From Brevinematales bacterium (GTDB taxonomy: Bacteria; Spirochaetota; Brevinematia; Brevinematales; Thermospiraceae): a DNA stretch of 64,000 nucleotides. Shown one piece after another: positions 55,201 to 64,000 of the stretch. The notes under the pieces are model-generated. The model saw nothing but the letters and a program-made list of their open reading frames with translations, was not told the origin of the DNA and ran no database searches. The stretch spans positions 1-64,000 of the forward strand of contig JABLXN010000012.1 of assembly GCA_013177995.1 (NCBI GenBank), read 5' to 3'. Both the position numbers and the translations under genes were made by a program. How positions within the stretch are numbered: position 1 is the stretch's first letter; every line of letters begins with the position of its first letter.

Positions 55201-57095
55201 GTGGTGGAGATATTCACAAAACTGATGGTATCAATACCAGAACCCGCAATGAGGTAGCGATTTTCATTGGTGTAATACACCGAGAGTTTTCTATTCACTG
55301 CATCATAGGCAAAACTCGAGGCATTGGTGAGCCGCTCACTGGCAAAACTCCCCGGCTGGAGATCAAACCCAACAGGGAAAAAGATATCCACCTGAGCGAT
55401 ATCCGCATTGTTGTTGGCAGATTCACTCGTATCCTTGGCGGCCACATCCACAAACCAGGTCTTGGATTCTCCCTCGTAGGTGAAATTTGGACGAAGAGAA
55501 GCTATCCCCACGGGATCGTTGGCCGTGGAAAAGGTGAGGGTATTCTCATCAGCTCGAAAACCAGTGAATGCCGTCACATTCCCAGCATACGCACGGGCTG
55601 GGCCTGTCGTGGCATTGGCCGTCCAGGTGGTATCTGCATATTTTTCGTTATTGACATACACCGCCAATCTCTTGCCACTCACATCAGCCACAGGGGAAGT
55701 GAAAAAATTGCTCACCACGATATAGATCATATACTGGTGGGTGGTGGCAAGACTCCCCCCAAACCCACTATAGTTGGGATGGAAAACATCAGGGGAGGCA
55801 GCGGCATTGAAACGGATCTTGAGACGCTTGCCATTCTGTTTCACCGAAAGAGCTACCGTGCCCGCTGCTGGATTCTGGTCGGCATAGACACGCCCAAAGG
55901 TACGATAGATCGTCTGGCCATTGGTGTGTGCCCAGAAGACCCCTATATGATTGGTGAATGCCGTCCAGTTGGTGAAAAAGAGAAACTCATCGGGCAGATC
56001 CACATACACCTCCTGGACACCTGCCTCATTCACCGTGGAAAACCACGGCTTCAGGGCAATCCTGAGGATATTGGTCGTCCCTGCCTTCGTCTGGACAGGG
56101 GAGATCTCGGCCACATTGCTCGCCCCCACGGTCCGGATGGTCATGTCATCAACATTATACCACAGGGCCTCCCCATCGTCACGATTGTCTGACACTCCAA
56201 ACATAGGGACCAGGTTATTGGAAAAGGTCACCGGTACTCTGCCCACATAGTAGAACTGATTGGAATAATAGGCAGCAGGTCGCACTGTTCCATCATACTC
56301 CCTCTTGGCCGTCCCCGTGGGATTGGGATTCACATAGAAGTAGGCATACTCCCCATCAATGGTGACACGAAAACGAACTACATTGGTATTAGTAGAATAA
56401 GGATTATTTACCGTACCAGCATTTCCCTCATAAAGATCTCTTCCCCAATTGTCATCATACCCCCACAAAAAGAGGGGGGTGAGGTCATGCGTTCCACTTC
56501 CATCGGGAGGAACAAGGTTGGAGAAGGAATAGGCTGAATTGCGGGTAAACCCAAGGTCCGACGCCCAGAAGGAACGGGGAAGCACATTGGGCTCACTGGG
56601 AAGCCCGTCATTCGTCCCGAGTTGAGGTCTGGAAAGCTCCGAAAAATGAACCACATTGGGCAGAAATTGCCCCACTGCACTTACCGAAGGATCATGCTGC
56701 ACCCATAAAAGTTGAAACGCCTCTCTCATACGACCGGATTCAGGATTCGAACCATCGTCAGGATCAAGTCGACAGAACGTCCTCGTAATCTCAAAGCCAA
56801 TAGGATTCTCTTTTGAAGCCGTATACATCTGATTGGTTTTTCGAACAAAAAAGCCATAGAACTCACTTAAAGCATCAAAAGTATTTCCCTCTCCTCTCAC
56901 CTGGAGAGTACTCCCTGTAAAGGTAAAAGCATAATCGTTTGCTATATTATGGACCCCTAATTGCAAAGAATAACGAAAATTGTATTGAAAGATAGTATTC
57001 TCCGCCGCGTCAAAGCTCGTGAAAAAATACTCCCCCCACAGCGGCAGAACTATCCCCATCATGAGAACAAGTGAAAGAAGACCTCGCGACCTCAT
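49291..57095 (-). CDS. Giant secreted repeat protein (first of a tandem pair), frameshifted near its C-terminus
   Basis: Two frames make up one gene of about 2,601 residues. Frame one runs from MRSRGLLSLVL (57095, GGAGGCGAT upstream) and would stop at 49827 after an unrelated tail. Frame two (49887-49291) carries the expected C-terminus, from MYGYRFSLNTRDD to the FlgD/T9SS-like end GGETYSGTLVIAR. Adding one C to the CCCC run at 49906-49903 joins them and restores KAPEHNDDMYGYRF. Layout matches the downstream gene: signal peptide, N-terminal beta-rich domain, about 13 repeat units, carboxypeptidase-regulatory-like domain (RGSVFPTNRAVAVKIYPAG), VVFPGGSVGKEF domain and C-terminal domain. Either a read error or a recent mutation. 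Confidence 0.82.
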
Positions 57096-57331
57096 ATCGC
57101 CTCCTTCTGGCTTTCCAGTGTACTCGGCTCTTTTTTGTATCGGCACAGGGCCGCTACTTGTTGATAGAGAAAGTTTACTTTCTTACTTGAGAAGTTTACT
57201 GACAGACACACCTTCCGTGGTGTGAGCTTTTTCATGAAAATGAGAAAAGCGACTCCTTCGACTTTTCCCTCATACAATATACTCAAAAATTCACCAAAAA
57301 GTGAAATGGAAAACAAAAAAATTTTTCACTT

Positions 57332-57473
57332 CTTTTACGAAGCGCTTCCGCGCGGGACAAAAGGGACCTTGTCCTCGTCGCATGCGTAGCATGCGACGAG
57401 GACGGATAGTGCGCCGCTTTTGCGGGCAATAGAGAGACTTCTTCCTCTTTCCAGGGGAAGTCCTTCCTCCGTC
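57332..57473 (-). repeat. GC-rich dispersed repeat, copy B, with perfect hairpin
   Basis: Reverse complement of 22236-22375. At its centre is a perfect 15-bp stem with a 3-nt loop: GTCCTCGTCGCATGC - GTA - GCATGCGACGAGGAC at 57371-57403. CCGCTTTTGCGG forms a second small hairpin at about 57413-57424. Confidence 0.72.
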
Positions 57474-57524
57474 GGGCTTATTTTCCAGAGGAGATTTTAG
57501 ATATGGCTCCGGGGAAAAAACGAT

Positions 57525-57580
57525 GGCTATTACCTTGTTTCAGCAAAGAACCATGGTTTAGCTGAAACATGGTAATAGCC
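57525..57580. repeat. Inverted pair of the 20-bp motif
   Basis: GGCTATTACCTTGTTTCAGC (57525-57544) and GCTGAAACATGGTAATAGCC (57561-57580), separated by 16 bases: near-perfect 20-bp inverted repeats, like a minimal mobile element or a large hairpin. A further copy (CCTATTACCCTGTTTCAG) lies at 57718-57736. Confidence 0.72.
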
Positions 57581-57747
57581 AAATCTTGCCTTGATATTTT
57601 CAAGCGCGACTCTTTTTTCAATAGACAATATAACAGAAAGCTTTTGAGTTATTTCCCTGTTCATAAAAAATGTGAAAACAGGTATTCAGTTTCCTATGTG
57701 GAACGACAAAAAATAAACCCTATTACCCTGTTTCAGTATCCTATTTT

Positions 57748-57776
57748 TTGACAGAAAATTTATCTCCCTTTATACT
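57748..57776 (+). promoter_or_regulatory. Promoter of the lytic transglycosylase gene
   Basis: TTGACA (57748-57753), 17-nt spacer, TATACT (57771-57776), 42 nt before the start codon. Confidence 0.78.
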
Positions 57777-57818
57777 CTATATTTCTCATACCATGAGGCA
57801 GACAAAAAAGGGGAAACC

Positions 57819-60071
57819 ATGCAGAGAATCAAACACCTTGTGCGGTGGGAGTTTTTGGCTCTTTTTCTTACGGTGATTTTAGTGTTCAATTTTGCCTATG
57901 AACCAAATCAGAGGGCTCTCATTGAGTCGCTGTTTGAAAAACACTATAGCGATTTGCAGCAGTTCTATCAGGTTTATCAGGCCGTCGAAACCAAACCAAG
58001 ACTTTCTTCATCAGACGTAGCCTATGCAGAAAGGGTGCTTTCCAACCTTATAGAAAGTGGCTTCATTCTCAAACCTGAAGCCTATCATACCCTTGGCAAG
58101 CTCTACGAGAGAGAAAAACGTCTCTCTTCCGCCCTGCTATCCTACCATTCTATGCTCTCCCTTGTCACCACAGAGACCTTTCTGAAGCGAGATGCCTATT
58201 TGGGTATTGCGAGGGTCAAACAAAAGCAAAACCGTCTCAGGGAAGCAAGGGAAACACTTGAAAAGGCATGGGCTCTTCCCACCACCTATCGGGAGATGGA
58301 AACCGCTTTTGCCCTTCTTGAGATATATGACCAGACAGGAAACAGGGCTGGGCAAAAGGGTATCATTCTTGCCCTGAAAGAGGTTTCCCCTTCCTATCAG
58401 AAGACCTATGAGAACATCGTGCGCCGTCTCTGGGATCTCTTTTCCACTGAGGAGAAGCGAACTCTCCTTGAACGCTGGTTTCTCCCGGGTTATGCCAAGC
58501 TTCTTTTAGAACAGGGGAAACTCTACATTGCCAAGGAAAAACCGTCCCCAGAATGGGTGGAAAAGTGGGGGGTATTTCTCGCCGGTCAGGTGGAAAATGA
58601 TACCCTGCGAAGCATAGAGACTTTTCTCAGGCAAAAGGGTTATGTTTCCATAGCAGAGGAACTCTCAGCCTATCGTCAGATGACCTTAGTATCGCTGCCA
58701 GCAGGAAGCTCCTCTGCTCAGGCGGCGTATGCCTACAAAGCTCTCCGTTCCGTCTCTCGCAAGGCAAACTACAAGCCTGCGTTAGCGGAAAAGTACTATG
58801 AGAGTTTTCTTACCAAAGGTTTCCATCCAGAGTACGTCTCCAAAAATCTCGAACTTCTCATCCGCAATCTCTTAGCCTACAAGCAATATGAGAGAATAAC
58901 CAACTGGGTGGAAAAAACCTATGAGAAATTGGGGTTTACCGATATCTCGACCACGATCAGCGAACATATTCCCTTCTGGTATGGGTATAGTGCCTGGCAA
59001 ACAGGCAACAGAGAACTCGCTCTTCGGGAATGGACAAGAACCGTCGCCATTGCCCCGGGGGGGTATTTTGGAACACTGGCGGCCACCTATCTTCGTGAGG
59101 TCATCCCATCAGAAGATTTAGAAGCTTACCTGAAAACACTCCGGCAAAAGCTTGACGACGAGAAAAACCCGATGGCAAAACTCTTTGTGGATCGGGTCCT
59201 GTATGGACTGGCCGTAAAAGAAAACGAAAAGGAAAAGTACAAAAAAGAGGTGGTGGCTGGACTGTCCTCTCTTTATCCCGATCTCTTTGGGTCTTCTCTG
59301 TCGGCTTTGGATAAACTTCCCCTGGAAAAATACTTTCGATGGCTTGTGTACAGCCGCTTTGGGTTTACTGATTACGCAAAGGAACTTCTCTACGAGACAG
59401 GCATCAAAAACGAGATTGTGGCGGATCTGGCCGTACTCAAAGTCCTGGTATACTACAAAAACTTTGACCGGGCAAGGGCTCTCTTTTCCCGTATAGAAAA
59501 CGATCCGACCATCAGAAACCATATTGTCTTTTTGCCACCAGATTTCCAGAAGGTACTCTATCCCCTTCCCTATGCCCAGGAGAGTAAACTTGCCCTTGCC
59601 ATGCAGACCAACAGTTTGTGCGATGTGTATCTGGTACACGCCGTGATCAAGGGAGAGAGTCTTTTTTATCCACGGGCAACATCCCGCGTAGGGGCAAGAG
59701 GGCTGATGCAGCTCATGCCTGCCACAGCAAAACTTCTCATCCCTTCGGTATTTGATGAAAGAACCGTCAGTTTGTACGATCCGGCAAACAATATTGTGTT
59801 GGGCACACGCTTTTTGGCTCATTCCATGGAAAACTATGGGCTTATTGGGGCTCTGGCGGTGTATAACGGAGGACACAGGGTGGTAGATGCCACCAAAAAC
59901 CGTTTCCAGCCAGATGACGATATTGTCTTAGCGGAGATTCTTCCCTATACAGAAACGCGCCTGTATGTACGAAAGGTGATGGGATATTATCAGGGATATT
60001 TAGCCACCTATGAAAACAAGCCGCTTTCTCTCTCGGTGATCAGTAGCCCACGCTTTTTGACAAAAAAGTAG
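57819..60071 (+). CDS. Slt70-like lytic transglycosylase
   Basis: 750 residues. N-terminal membrane anchor (about 10-28), then about 550 residues of helical TPR/superhelix-like repeats (YHTLGKLYEREKRLSSALLSY, YLGIARVKQKQNRLREARE), and a C-terminal SLT domain (about 600-735). The catalytic Glu sits in VIKGESLFYPRATSRVGARG, followed by GLMQLMPATAK, NIVLGTRFLAH and LAVYNGGH. Cleaves peptidoglycan with 1,6-anhydro product. Since FlgJ here has no hydrolase half, this enzyme might serve flagellar assembly or general turnover. AAGGGGAAACC precedes the ATG. Confidence 0.92.
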   Translation: MQRIKHLVRWEFLALFLTVILVFNFAYEPNQRALIESLFEKHYSDLQQFYQVYQAVETKPRLSSSDVAYAERVLSNLIESGFILKPEAYHTLGKLYEREKRLSSALLSYHSMLSLVTTETFLKRDAYLGIARVKQKQNRLREARETLEKAWALPTTYREMETAFALLEIYDQTGNRAGQKGIILALKEVSPSYQKTYENIVRRLWDLFSTEEKRTLLERWFLPGYAKLLLEQGKLYIAKEKPSPEWVEKWGVFLAGQVENDTLRSIETFLRQKGYVSIAEELSAYRQMTLVSLPAGSSSAQAAYAYKALRSVSRKANYKPALAEKYYESFLTKGFHPEYVSKNLELLIRNLLAYKQYERITNWVEKTYEKLGFTDISTTISEHIPFWYGYSAWQTGNRELALREWTRTVAIAPGGYFGTLAATYLREVIPSEDLEAYLKTLRQKLDDEKNPMAKLFVDRVLYGLAVKENEKEKYKKEVVAGLSSLYPDLFGSSLSALDKLPLEKYFRWLVYSRFGFTDYAKELLYETGIKNEIVADLAVLKVLVYYKNFDRARALFSRIENDPTIRNHIVFLPPDFQKVLYPLPYAQESKLALAMQTNSLCDVYLVHAVIKGESLFYPRATSRVGARGLMQLMPATAKLLIPSVFDERTVSLYDPANNIVLGTRFLAHSMENYGLIGALAVYNGGHRVVDATKNRFQPDDDIVLAEILPYTETRLYVRKVMGYYQGYLATYENKPLSLSVISSPRFLTKK

Positions 60072-60116
60072 TGGTGGATTTATATCACCCCTTCCCATCG
60101 GCTAAAAAACAAAAAC

Positions 60117-60146
60117 TTGCCTTCTCAGAAAAAAGAGAGGTATATT
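60117..60146 (+). promoter_or_regulatory. Candidate promoter of the MATE transporter gene
   Basis: TTGCCT (60117-60122), 18-nt spacer, TATATT (60141-60146), 26 nt before the start codon. Confidence 0.42.
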
Positions 60147-60171
60147 TATTGAAAAGACAAGGAGTTTTGCT

Positions 60172-61587
60172 ATGAGAGATATGACAAAGGGCAAGATATC
60201 AACAAGTTTGATTTCTTTTGCCATACCGCTTTTTTTGGGGAGTGTGTTCCAGCAACTCTATAACGTCGTGGATAGCATCGTGGTAGGACAATTCGTGGGC
60301 AAAGAAGCCATGGCCGCGGTGGGAGTGAGTTTCCCCATCATGTTTCTTCTCATTGCCTTGGTGATGGGCGCTACCATGGGAAGTACGGTACTCATCTCCC
60401 AGTACTATGGGGCCAAAGACTGGAAAAACCTGAAACGGACAATTGATACAACGGTGTGGCTTCTCTTCTGGACAGTGGTAGTGGTAACCATTGCGGGCGT
60501 TCTCTTCGGGGGATGGATATTGCGGGCCATGCATACACCCGGGGATATTTTCTTCATGGCACATAATTATACGCGTATTATGTTTTTGGGCATGATCGCC
60601 CTGTTTGGATATAATGGTCTCAGTGCGGTTCTCCGTGGTATGGGGGATTCAAAAACACCGTTGTATCTTCTTATTCTCTCTACTTTTGTCAATATTATTC
60701 TTGATCTGGTCTTTGTTTTAGTGTTTCACTGGGGGGTTGAGGGAGTGGCTGTGGCCACGGTATTAGCCCAGGGAGTTTCTTTTGTGGTCGGGTGGATTAT
60801 CCTTTCCAAGAAAAGCGAACTCTTTCGCTTCAAGCTTTCAGAGATGCATTTTGATAGAGAGATTCTTCTCAAAAGTCTTGCCATAGGGATGCCATCAGGC
60901 ATCCAGCAGGTGATGGTGGCTATCGGAAGTATGGTGTTAGTGGGGCTTGTGAATCGCTTTGGGACAGATGCGATTGCGGCTTTTACCGCAGCGGGCAGGA
61001 TTGAGTCGTTTGCCATGATGCCAGCGATGAATATCAGCATGGCTATTTCCACCTTTGTGGGACAAAATATAGGCGCCGGTCGTGAAGACAGGGTAAAAGA
61101 AGGGGTGGGTGTGGCTTTTGTCCTTGGGAACAGTATTGCGGTGGTGATGTCTCTTCTCATTGTGTTTTTCGCCGCTCCCCTTGTGATGGTGTTCAACCGC
61201 GATCCGGCCGTGGTACGGATTGGGCAGGAGTATATGTGGATTGTAGCCCCCTTCTATGTCGCTTTTATGACCATGTTTGTGTACAACGGTGCTCTTCGTG
61301 GTGCAGGGGATACCTTTATCCCTATGATTATCACCATCCTTTCCCTGTGGGGACTTCGTATTCCTGTCTCGGTATTTTTCTCCCGCTTCTGGGGAACCAA
61401 TGGCATCTGGTGGGGGATTCCCGTCGCATGGCTTTTTGGTATGCTTGCTTCGTGGGTGTATTTCACGACCGGTAGATGGAAACGCAAGGTGGTAGCCAAA
61501 GCTCATGCTCTCCCCCCTGAGGCTCTTGAAGCAGTAGCCGCCATAGAGTGTGAAGACAGTGAAAGAAAAGAATGTCTCCACACCTGA
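60172..61587 (+). CDS. MATE-family multidrug efflux transporter
   Basis: 471 residues with twelve predicted TM helices in two similar halves. MATE signature segments: [24 protein letters not shown] at the start, [11 protein letters not shown] at the end of the first half, and its counterpart [13 protein letters not shown] in the second. [15 protein letters not shown] marks the start of the second half. It expels cationic compounds using Na+ or H+; the ion and cargo are not readable. AAGGAG precedes the ATG. The short soluble tail ends in a Cys-containing sequence. Confidence 0.93.
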   Translation: MRDMTKGKISTSLISFAIPLFLGSVFQQLYNVVDSIVVGQFVGKEAMAAVGVSFPIMFLLIALVMGATMGSTVLISQYYGAKDWKNLKRTIDTTVWLLFWTVVVVTIAGVLFGGWILRAMHTPGDIFFMAHNYTRIMFLGMIALFGYNGLSAVLRGMGDSKTPLYLLILSTFVNIILDLVFVLVFHWGVEGVAVATVLAQGVSFVVGWIILSKKSELFRFKLSEMHFDREILLKSLAIGMPSGIQQVMVAIGSMVLVGLVNRFGTDAIAAFTAAGRIESFAMMPAMNISMAISTFVGQNIGAGREDRVKEGVGVAFVLGNSIAVVMSLLIVFFAAPLVMVFNRDPAVVRIGQEYMWIVAPFYVAFMTMFVYNGALRGAGDTFIPMIITILSLWGLRIPVSVFFSRFWGTNGIWWGIPVAWLFGMLASWVYFTTGRWKRKVVAKAHALPPEALEAVAAIECEDSERKECLHT

Positions 61588-61591
61588 AACC

Positions 61592-61852
61592 ATGGAGTGC
61601 CGACCAGGTTGTGCTGCCTGCTGTATAGCCCCGTCTATTGCCACTCCTCTTCCCGGTATGCCAGAGGGAAAGCCAGCCGGTGTCCCATGTCCACATCTTG
61701 ACGAGGATCTTCGTTGCCGGTTGTATGGAAGCCCTGAGAGACCGTCCTTTTGCGTCTCCCTCAAACCCTCAGCCGAGATGTGTGGCAAAAGCCGGGAAGA
61801 AGCCATGGCCTATCTCGCCTGGCTTGAAGAAATCACAAAACCGAGCCCCTGA
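61592..61852 (+). CDS. YkgJ-family cysteine-cluster protein
   Basis: 86 residues beginning [16 protein letters not shown], matching the usual start of the family; it is 4 nt after the MATE stop codon, so reinitiation is likely. An alternative GTG at 61550 would add 14 residues and overlap the MATE gene. The eight Cys (C-x3-C-x2-CC, then [20 protein letters not shown] and MCG) could bind zinc or an Fe-S cluster. The molecular function of the family is not known to me. Its 3' end runs into a MITE fragment. Confidence 0.85.
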   Translation: MECRPGCAACCIAPSIATPLPGMPEGKPAGVPCPHLDEDLRCRLYGSPERPSFCVSLKPSAEMCGKSREEAMAYLAWLEEITKPSP

Positions 61853-61889
61853 CCCAGATCGGGGGAAAAAACACCGCTGCAGGGGTCTT
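61845..61889 (-). repeat. MITE-like dispersed repeat, fragment (copy 6)
   Basis: Minus-strand reading TAAGACCCCTGCAGCGGTGTTTT, then GATCTGGGTCAGGGGC, corresponds to the first 45 bases or so of the element. It overlaps the last codons of the YkgJ-type gene. Confidence 0.65.
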
Positions 61890-61900
61890 AAACCAAAAAA

Positions 61901-61930
61901 TTGAACCCTCTCTCCCTTTTGCTGTATAAT
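61901..61930 (+). promoter_or_regulatory. Promoter of the Sua5/TsaC gene
   Basis: TTGAAC (61901-61906), 18-nt spacer, TATAAT (61925-61930), 25 nt before the start codon. Confidence 0.65.
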
Positions 61931-61954
61931 ACAACGGTATTTTGGAGAAGTCTC

Positions 61955-62959
61955 ATGGAAACCTCTCTTTTTCCCTCCCCTGATGAGAAAGCCCTTCACT
62001 TCTGTGCCTCCCTTCTTCAGGAAGGAAGGCTTGTGGTTTTCCCCACTGAAACGGTGTATGGACTCGGGGCAAATGCCCTCTCAGAAAAAGCCGTCCAGGC
62101 CATCTTTGAAGCCAAGGGAAGACCTCAGGATAATCCCCTCATTGTCCACATCCCCGATATCAGCTTTCTCTCCGTGGTCACCGAGAAGATCTCACCAGAA
62201 GTGGAACGCCTCTTCTCCCTTTTCAGCCCCGGGCCTCTCACGGTTATCTGTGAACGTTCGTCTCGCATTCCCCCCATTGTCAGTGCAGGACTTCCCACCG
62301 TTGGGGTGCGTATCCCCGCCCATCCATTGGCCCACAAACTTCTCACCCTGGCTGGTCTTCCCGTGGCGGCTCCTTCAGCCAATCTCTCCGGAAGACCAAG
62401 CCCCACCACTTTTGAGATGGCTATACGTGATATGAAAGGCCGTGTGGATGCCATCATTGACGGCGGTCCCTGTGAGCATGGACTTGAATCCACCGTGGTG
62501 ATGGTAAAAGAAAACAAGGTGATCATCCTTCGCCCTGGGGCTATCACCGAGGAGATGCTTCGAGAGAAGGGGTTTGAGGTGGTTTTGCCTGAGGAGAAAT
62601 CTCATGAAAGACCCCTCTCTCCAGGGATGAAATATACCCATTACAGGCCCCACGCTGAGGTGTATCTTTCTCACCATTTAGACGAAAAAACTCTTGAAGC
62701 CTTCTGCAAGGGGAAAAAAACGGCGGTGGTGGGGATCTCCCCTCCCGTTGGACCATGGGAAAGAGTGGTTTTTCCTGATGTAGCCTCCTATGCACGAGGG
62801 CTTTTTGCCACCTTTGCCCGCTTAGAACAGCAGGGTACAGAAGTCATAATCCTCCAGGCCGTGGAAGAAAAGGGTGTCGGCCGTGCCCTCATGAACCGTA
62901 TGAGAAAGGCCAGTGGCAATCGATGGATAGAGGCAAACGATGAGACTTTCTCTCAGTGA
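61955..62959 (+). CDS. Threonylcarbamoyl-AMP synthase (Sua5/YrdC/YwlC type)
   Basis: Makes threonylcarbamoyl-AMP for the universal t6A37 modification of tRNAs. 334 residues, which fits the long Sua5 form: YrdC domain (about 15-200) with GRLVVFPTETVYGLGANAL, FEAKGRPQDNPLIVHI, GVRIPAHPLAHKLL and PVAAPSANLSGRPSPT, plus the C-terminal Sua5 domain (about 225-334; SPGMKYTHYRPHAEV). Start at METSLFPS with GGAGAAG upstream; earlier ATGs overlap the promoter. The next gene starts 20 nt before its end. Confidence 0.94.
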   Translation: METSLFPSPDEKALHFCASLLQEGRLVVFPTETVYGLGANALSEKAVQAIFEAKGRPQDNPLIVHIPDISFLSVVTEKISPEVERLFSLFSPGPLTVICERSSRIPPIVSAGLPTVGVRIPAHPLAHKLLTLAGLPVAAPSANLSGRPSPTTFEMAIRDMKGRVDAIIDGGPCEHGLESTVVMVKENKVIILRPGAITEEMLREKGFEVVLPEEKSHERPLSPGMKYTHYRPHAEVYLSHHLDEKTLEAFCKGKKTAVVGISPPVGPWERVVFPDVASYARGLFATFARLEQQGTEVIILQAVEEKGVGRALMNRMRKASGNRWIEANDETFSQ

Positions 62960-63653
62960 ATTGTACGACATTCTTTTTCGTTTTTATGGTCCTCAGAACT
63001 GGTGGCCTATTGTGGAGAATGGAGTCTCTCTCTATTTGCCCGGCTATACACAAAAACAAAGAACACCTGAGGAGGCTCTGGAAATCTGGATAGGGGCCAT
63101 TCTCACGCAGAATACCGCCTGGAAAAACGTGGAGAAGGCGCTGGTAAACCTCAAGGAAAGGCTTCCTCTTCTCCCTGAGAGTCTTCTCACGTTATCAGAA
63201 GAAGAACTATCAGACCTTATCCGCCCGGCGGGATACTACAGGCAAAAAGCGAAAAAAATCCATGTTTCCATGCGTTTTCTTCTCCAGGACTATGGAGGAA
63301 ACCCCTGTGAACTTCGCCGTCTTCCTCTCTCTGAAGCAAGACATCAGCTTCTCTCTCTCTGGGGCATTGGCCCAGAAACCGCAGATTCTATTCTTCTGTA
63401 TGCGTTGGGTTTTCCCATCTTTGTGATTGACACCTATACCCGGCGGATTTTGAAGCTTTTGGGGTACCCTGAGGCCACTCAGTCATACGAAAGGCTTCAA
63501 GATCTCTTTCACAAAAATATTACCCCAGACGTGGGGTTGTACCGTGAGTATCATGCGCTCTTTGTAGCCGCAGGCAAAACCTGTGGAAGAAAACCAGATT
63601 GTGGCAGGTGCCCTCTTTTCTCCTGGTGTGAGAGACATCATACAAGAGCATGA
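62940..63653 (+). CDS. HhH-GPD DNA glycosylase related to endonuclease III/MagIII
   Basis: 237 residues. HhH motif LWGIGPETADSILLYAL, catalytic Asp in FVIDTYTRRIL, and a C-terminal Cys cluster C-x5-C-x2-C-x5-C (CGRKPDCGRCPLFSWC) that should hold a 4Fe-4S cluster. In true endonuclease III the HhH loop carries a catalytic Lys (G-x-x-K-T-A); here it is Glu (G-P-E-T-A-D), so it is likely a monofunctional glycosylase without AP-lyase activity, closer to MagIII-type 3-methyladenine glycosylases. QNTAWKNVEKALVNL matches that group as well. Overlaps the Sua5 gene by 20 nt and converges on coaE by 16 nt. Confidence 0.88.
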   Translation: MRLSLSELYDILFRFYGPQNWWPIVENGVSLYLPGYTQKQRTPEEALEIWIGAILTQNTAWKNVEKALVNLKERLPLLPESLLTLSEEELSDLIRPAGYYRQKAKKIHVSMRFLLQDYGGNPCELRRLPLSEARHQLLSLWGIGPETADSILLYALGFPIFVIDTYTRRILKLLGYPEATQSYERLQDLFHKNITPDVGLYREYHALFVAAGKTCGRKPDCGRCPLFSWCERHHTRA

Positions 63654-64000
63654 ACAAAGAAGTCCACCTGTCTTCTGATCTTTTCCAGGCCATCGTTATT
63701 GAAGATAATAAAATCCGCCTGCTCTTTCAAAAACTGGAGATGCCGCTGGGAGAAAAGAACGCTTTTTGCCTTTTCCTCCGACCAGCCCCGCTCCCTCACA
63801 AGGCGATCAAAGAGCATCTCCTCAGGGGCATCCACCATGAGGATAAAATCACAGATCGGCGCAAGCCCTATTTCATACAACAGGGCCCCATCAAGGATGG
63901 TGTGTGTGGTAGCGGAGGCCAATCTCTCTTTGACAAGACGTTTGATCCTTGGGTGGGTGAGAGCATTGAGAAGAAGAAGCTTTTCCATATGACCAAAGAC
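63638..64000 (-). CDS. coaE: Dephospho-CoA kinase, C-terminal part (cut by the window edge)
   Basis: The last 120 residues of an open frame entering from the right. LNALTHPRIKRLVKE, DGALLYEIGLAPICDFILMV, and the lid region RLVRERGWSEEKAKSVLFSQ match CoaE after the P-loop part, which must lie outside the window. CoaE phosphorylates dephospho-CoA to give CoA. An ATG at 63988 is internal, not the start. Its 3' end overlaps the converging glycosylase gene by 16 nt. Confidence 0.88.
   Translation of the reverse strand, partial: VFGHMEKLLLLNALTHPRIKRLVKERLASATTHTILDGALLYEIGLAPICDFILMVDAPEEMLFDRLVRERGWSEEKAKSVLFSQRHLQFLKEQADFIIFNNDGLEKIRRQVDFFVHALV

Larger units (their letters stand above)
57096..57747. 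other. Intergenic zone with repeats between the giant gene and the transglycosylase
   Basis: About 650 bases without a gene. It holds the GC-rich repeat copy B (57332-57473), an inverted pair of the 20-bp motif (57525-57580) and a lone motif (57718-57736). The 57096-57330 part contains only A/T-rich sequence; no clear promoter for the giant operon was found there, which is surprising for so large an operon. Confidence 0.5.

Noticed and set aside
56740-56760. GGATTCGAACC resembling a tRNA T-arm
   Set aside because: It lies inside the giant coding frame and no acceptor stem, D-arm or anticodon arm can be drawn around it.

Overview
This window looks like part of a spirochaete chromosome. The clearest marker is a tandem pair of FlaA periplasmic-flagellum sheath proteins (10826-12378). 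A hydrolase-less FlgJ, an MCP, a thyX gene and many short lipoproteins fit. Base composition is moderate, codon use is even, and several structured segments are markedly GC-richer than their surroundings, which hints at a thermophile. A Brevinematales/Thermospira-type organism is my guess, not something I could test. No rRNA, tRNA or convincing CRISPR array was seen.

Layout. 1-550: start of an unknown gene running off the left edge, plus a transposase tail. 551-3434: MCP and an outer-membrane-barrel-like protein. 3487-10773 (minus): a signalling cluster of WD40 lipoprotein, GAF/PilZ protein, two-TM K+ channel with RCK domain, stand-alone cyclic-nucleotide-binding protein, HAMP/PP2C phosphatase, then a degenerate alpha/beta hydrolase. 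10826-14760 (minus): DUF1015 protein, lipoprotein, panD, flaA, flaA, probably one transcript from a sigma-28-like promoter and closed by a strong terminator. 15056-16968: alr and an amidohydrolase. 17297-20618: a hybrid-type signalling set (sensor/kinase split by a -1 frameshift, CheY-like regulator, HD-GYP regulator). 20672-22500: a gene-free zone of mobile-element debris, including an internally deleted ISNCY/IS1202-type element, short repeats and a GC-rich island. 22536-25080: lipoproteins, one with a glycogen-binding-like (CBM48) domain.

25168-31246 (minus) is a complete cobamide salvage and remodelling operon: perfect-consensus promoter, cobalamin riboswitch, btuF, btuC, btuD, cobU, cobS, cbiR, cobT. 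It would import cobamides, cut off an unwanted lower ligand (CbiR), and rebuild the nucleotide loop (CobU, CobS, CobT). 31541-41388 holds a lipoprotein, an HtrA protease, murG, a GapN-like dehydrogenase, an ABC transporter pair, flgJ, a lipoprotein, thyX and an aminotransferase.

41616-57095 (minus), almost a quarter of the window, is two adjacent giant secreted proteins of about 2,550 and 2,600 residues with the same architecture: signal peptide, N-terminal beta-rich domain, about 13 divergent units of roughly 150-165 residues, a carboxypeptidase-regulatory-like domain, and a FlgD/T9SS-like C-terminal domain. The upstream one is broken by a single-base deletion in a C run. 57819-64000: lytic transglycosylase, MATE transporter, YkgJ-type cysteine-cluster protein, Sua5/TsaC, an endonuclease III-like glycosylase and the end of coaE.

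Two or three families of short dispersed repeats sit in the intergenic spaces: a MITE-like element of about 200 bp (six copies or fragments), a 20-bp motif GCTGAAACAWGGTRATAGCC (eight copies), and a GC-rich element of about 140 bp with a perfect 15-bp hairpin (two copies).
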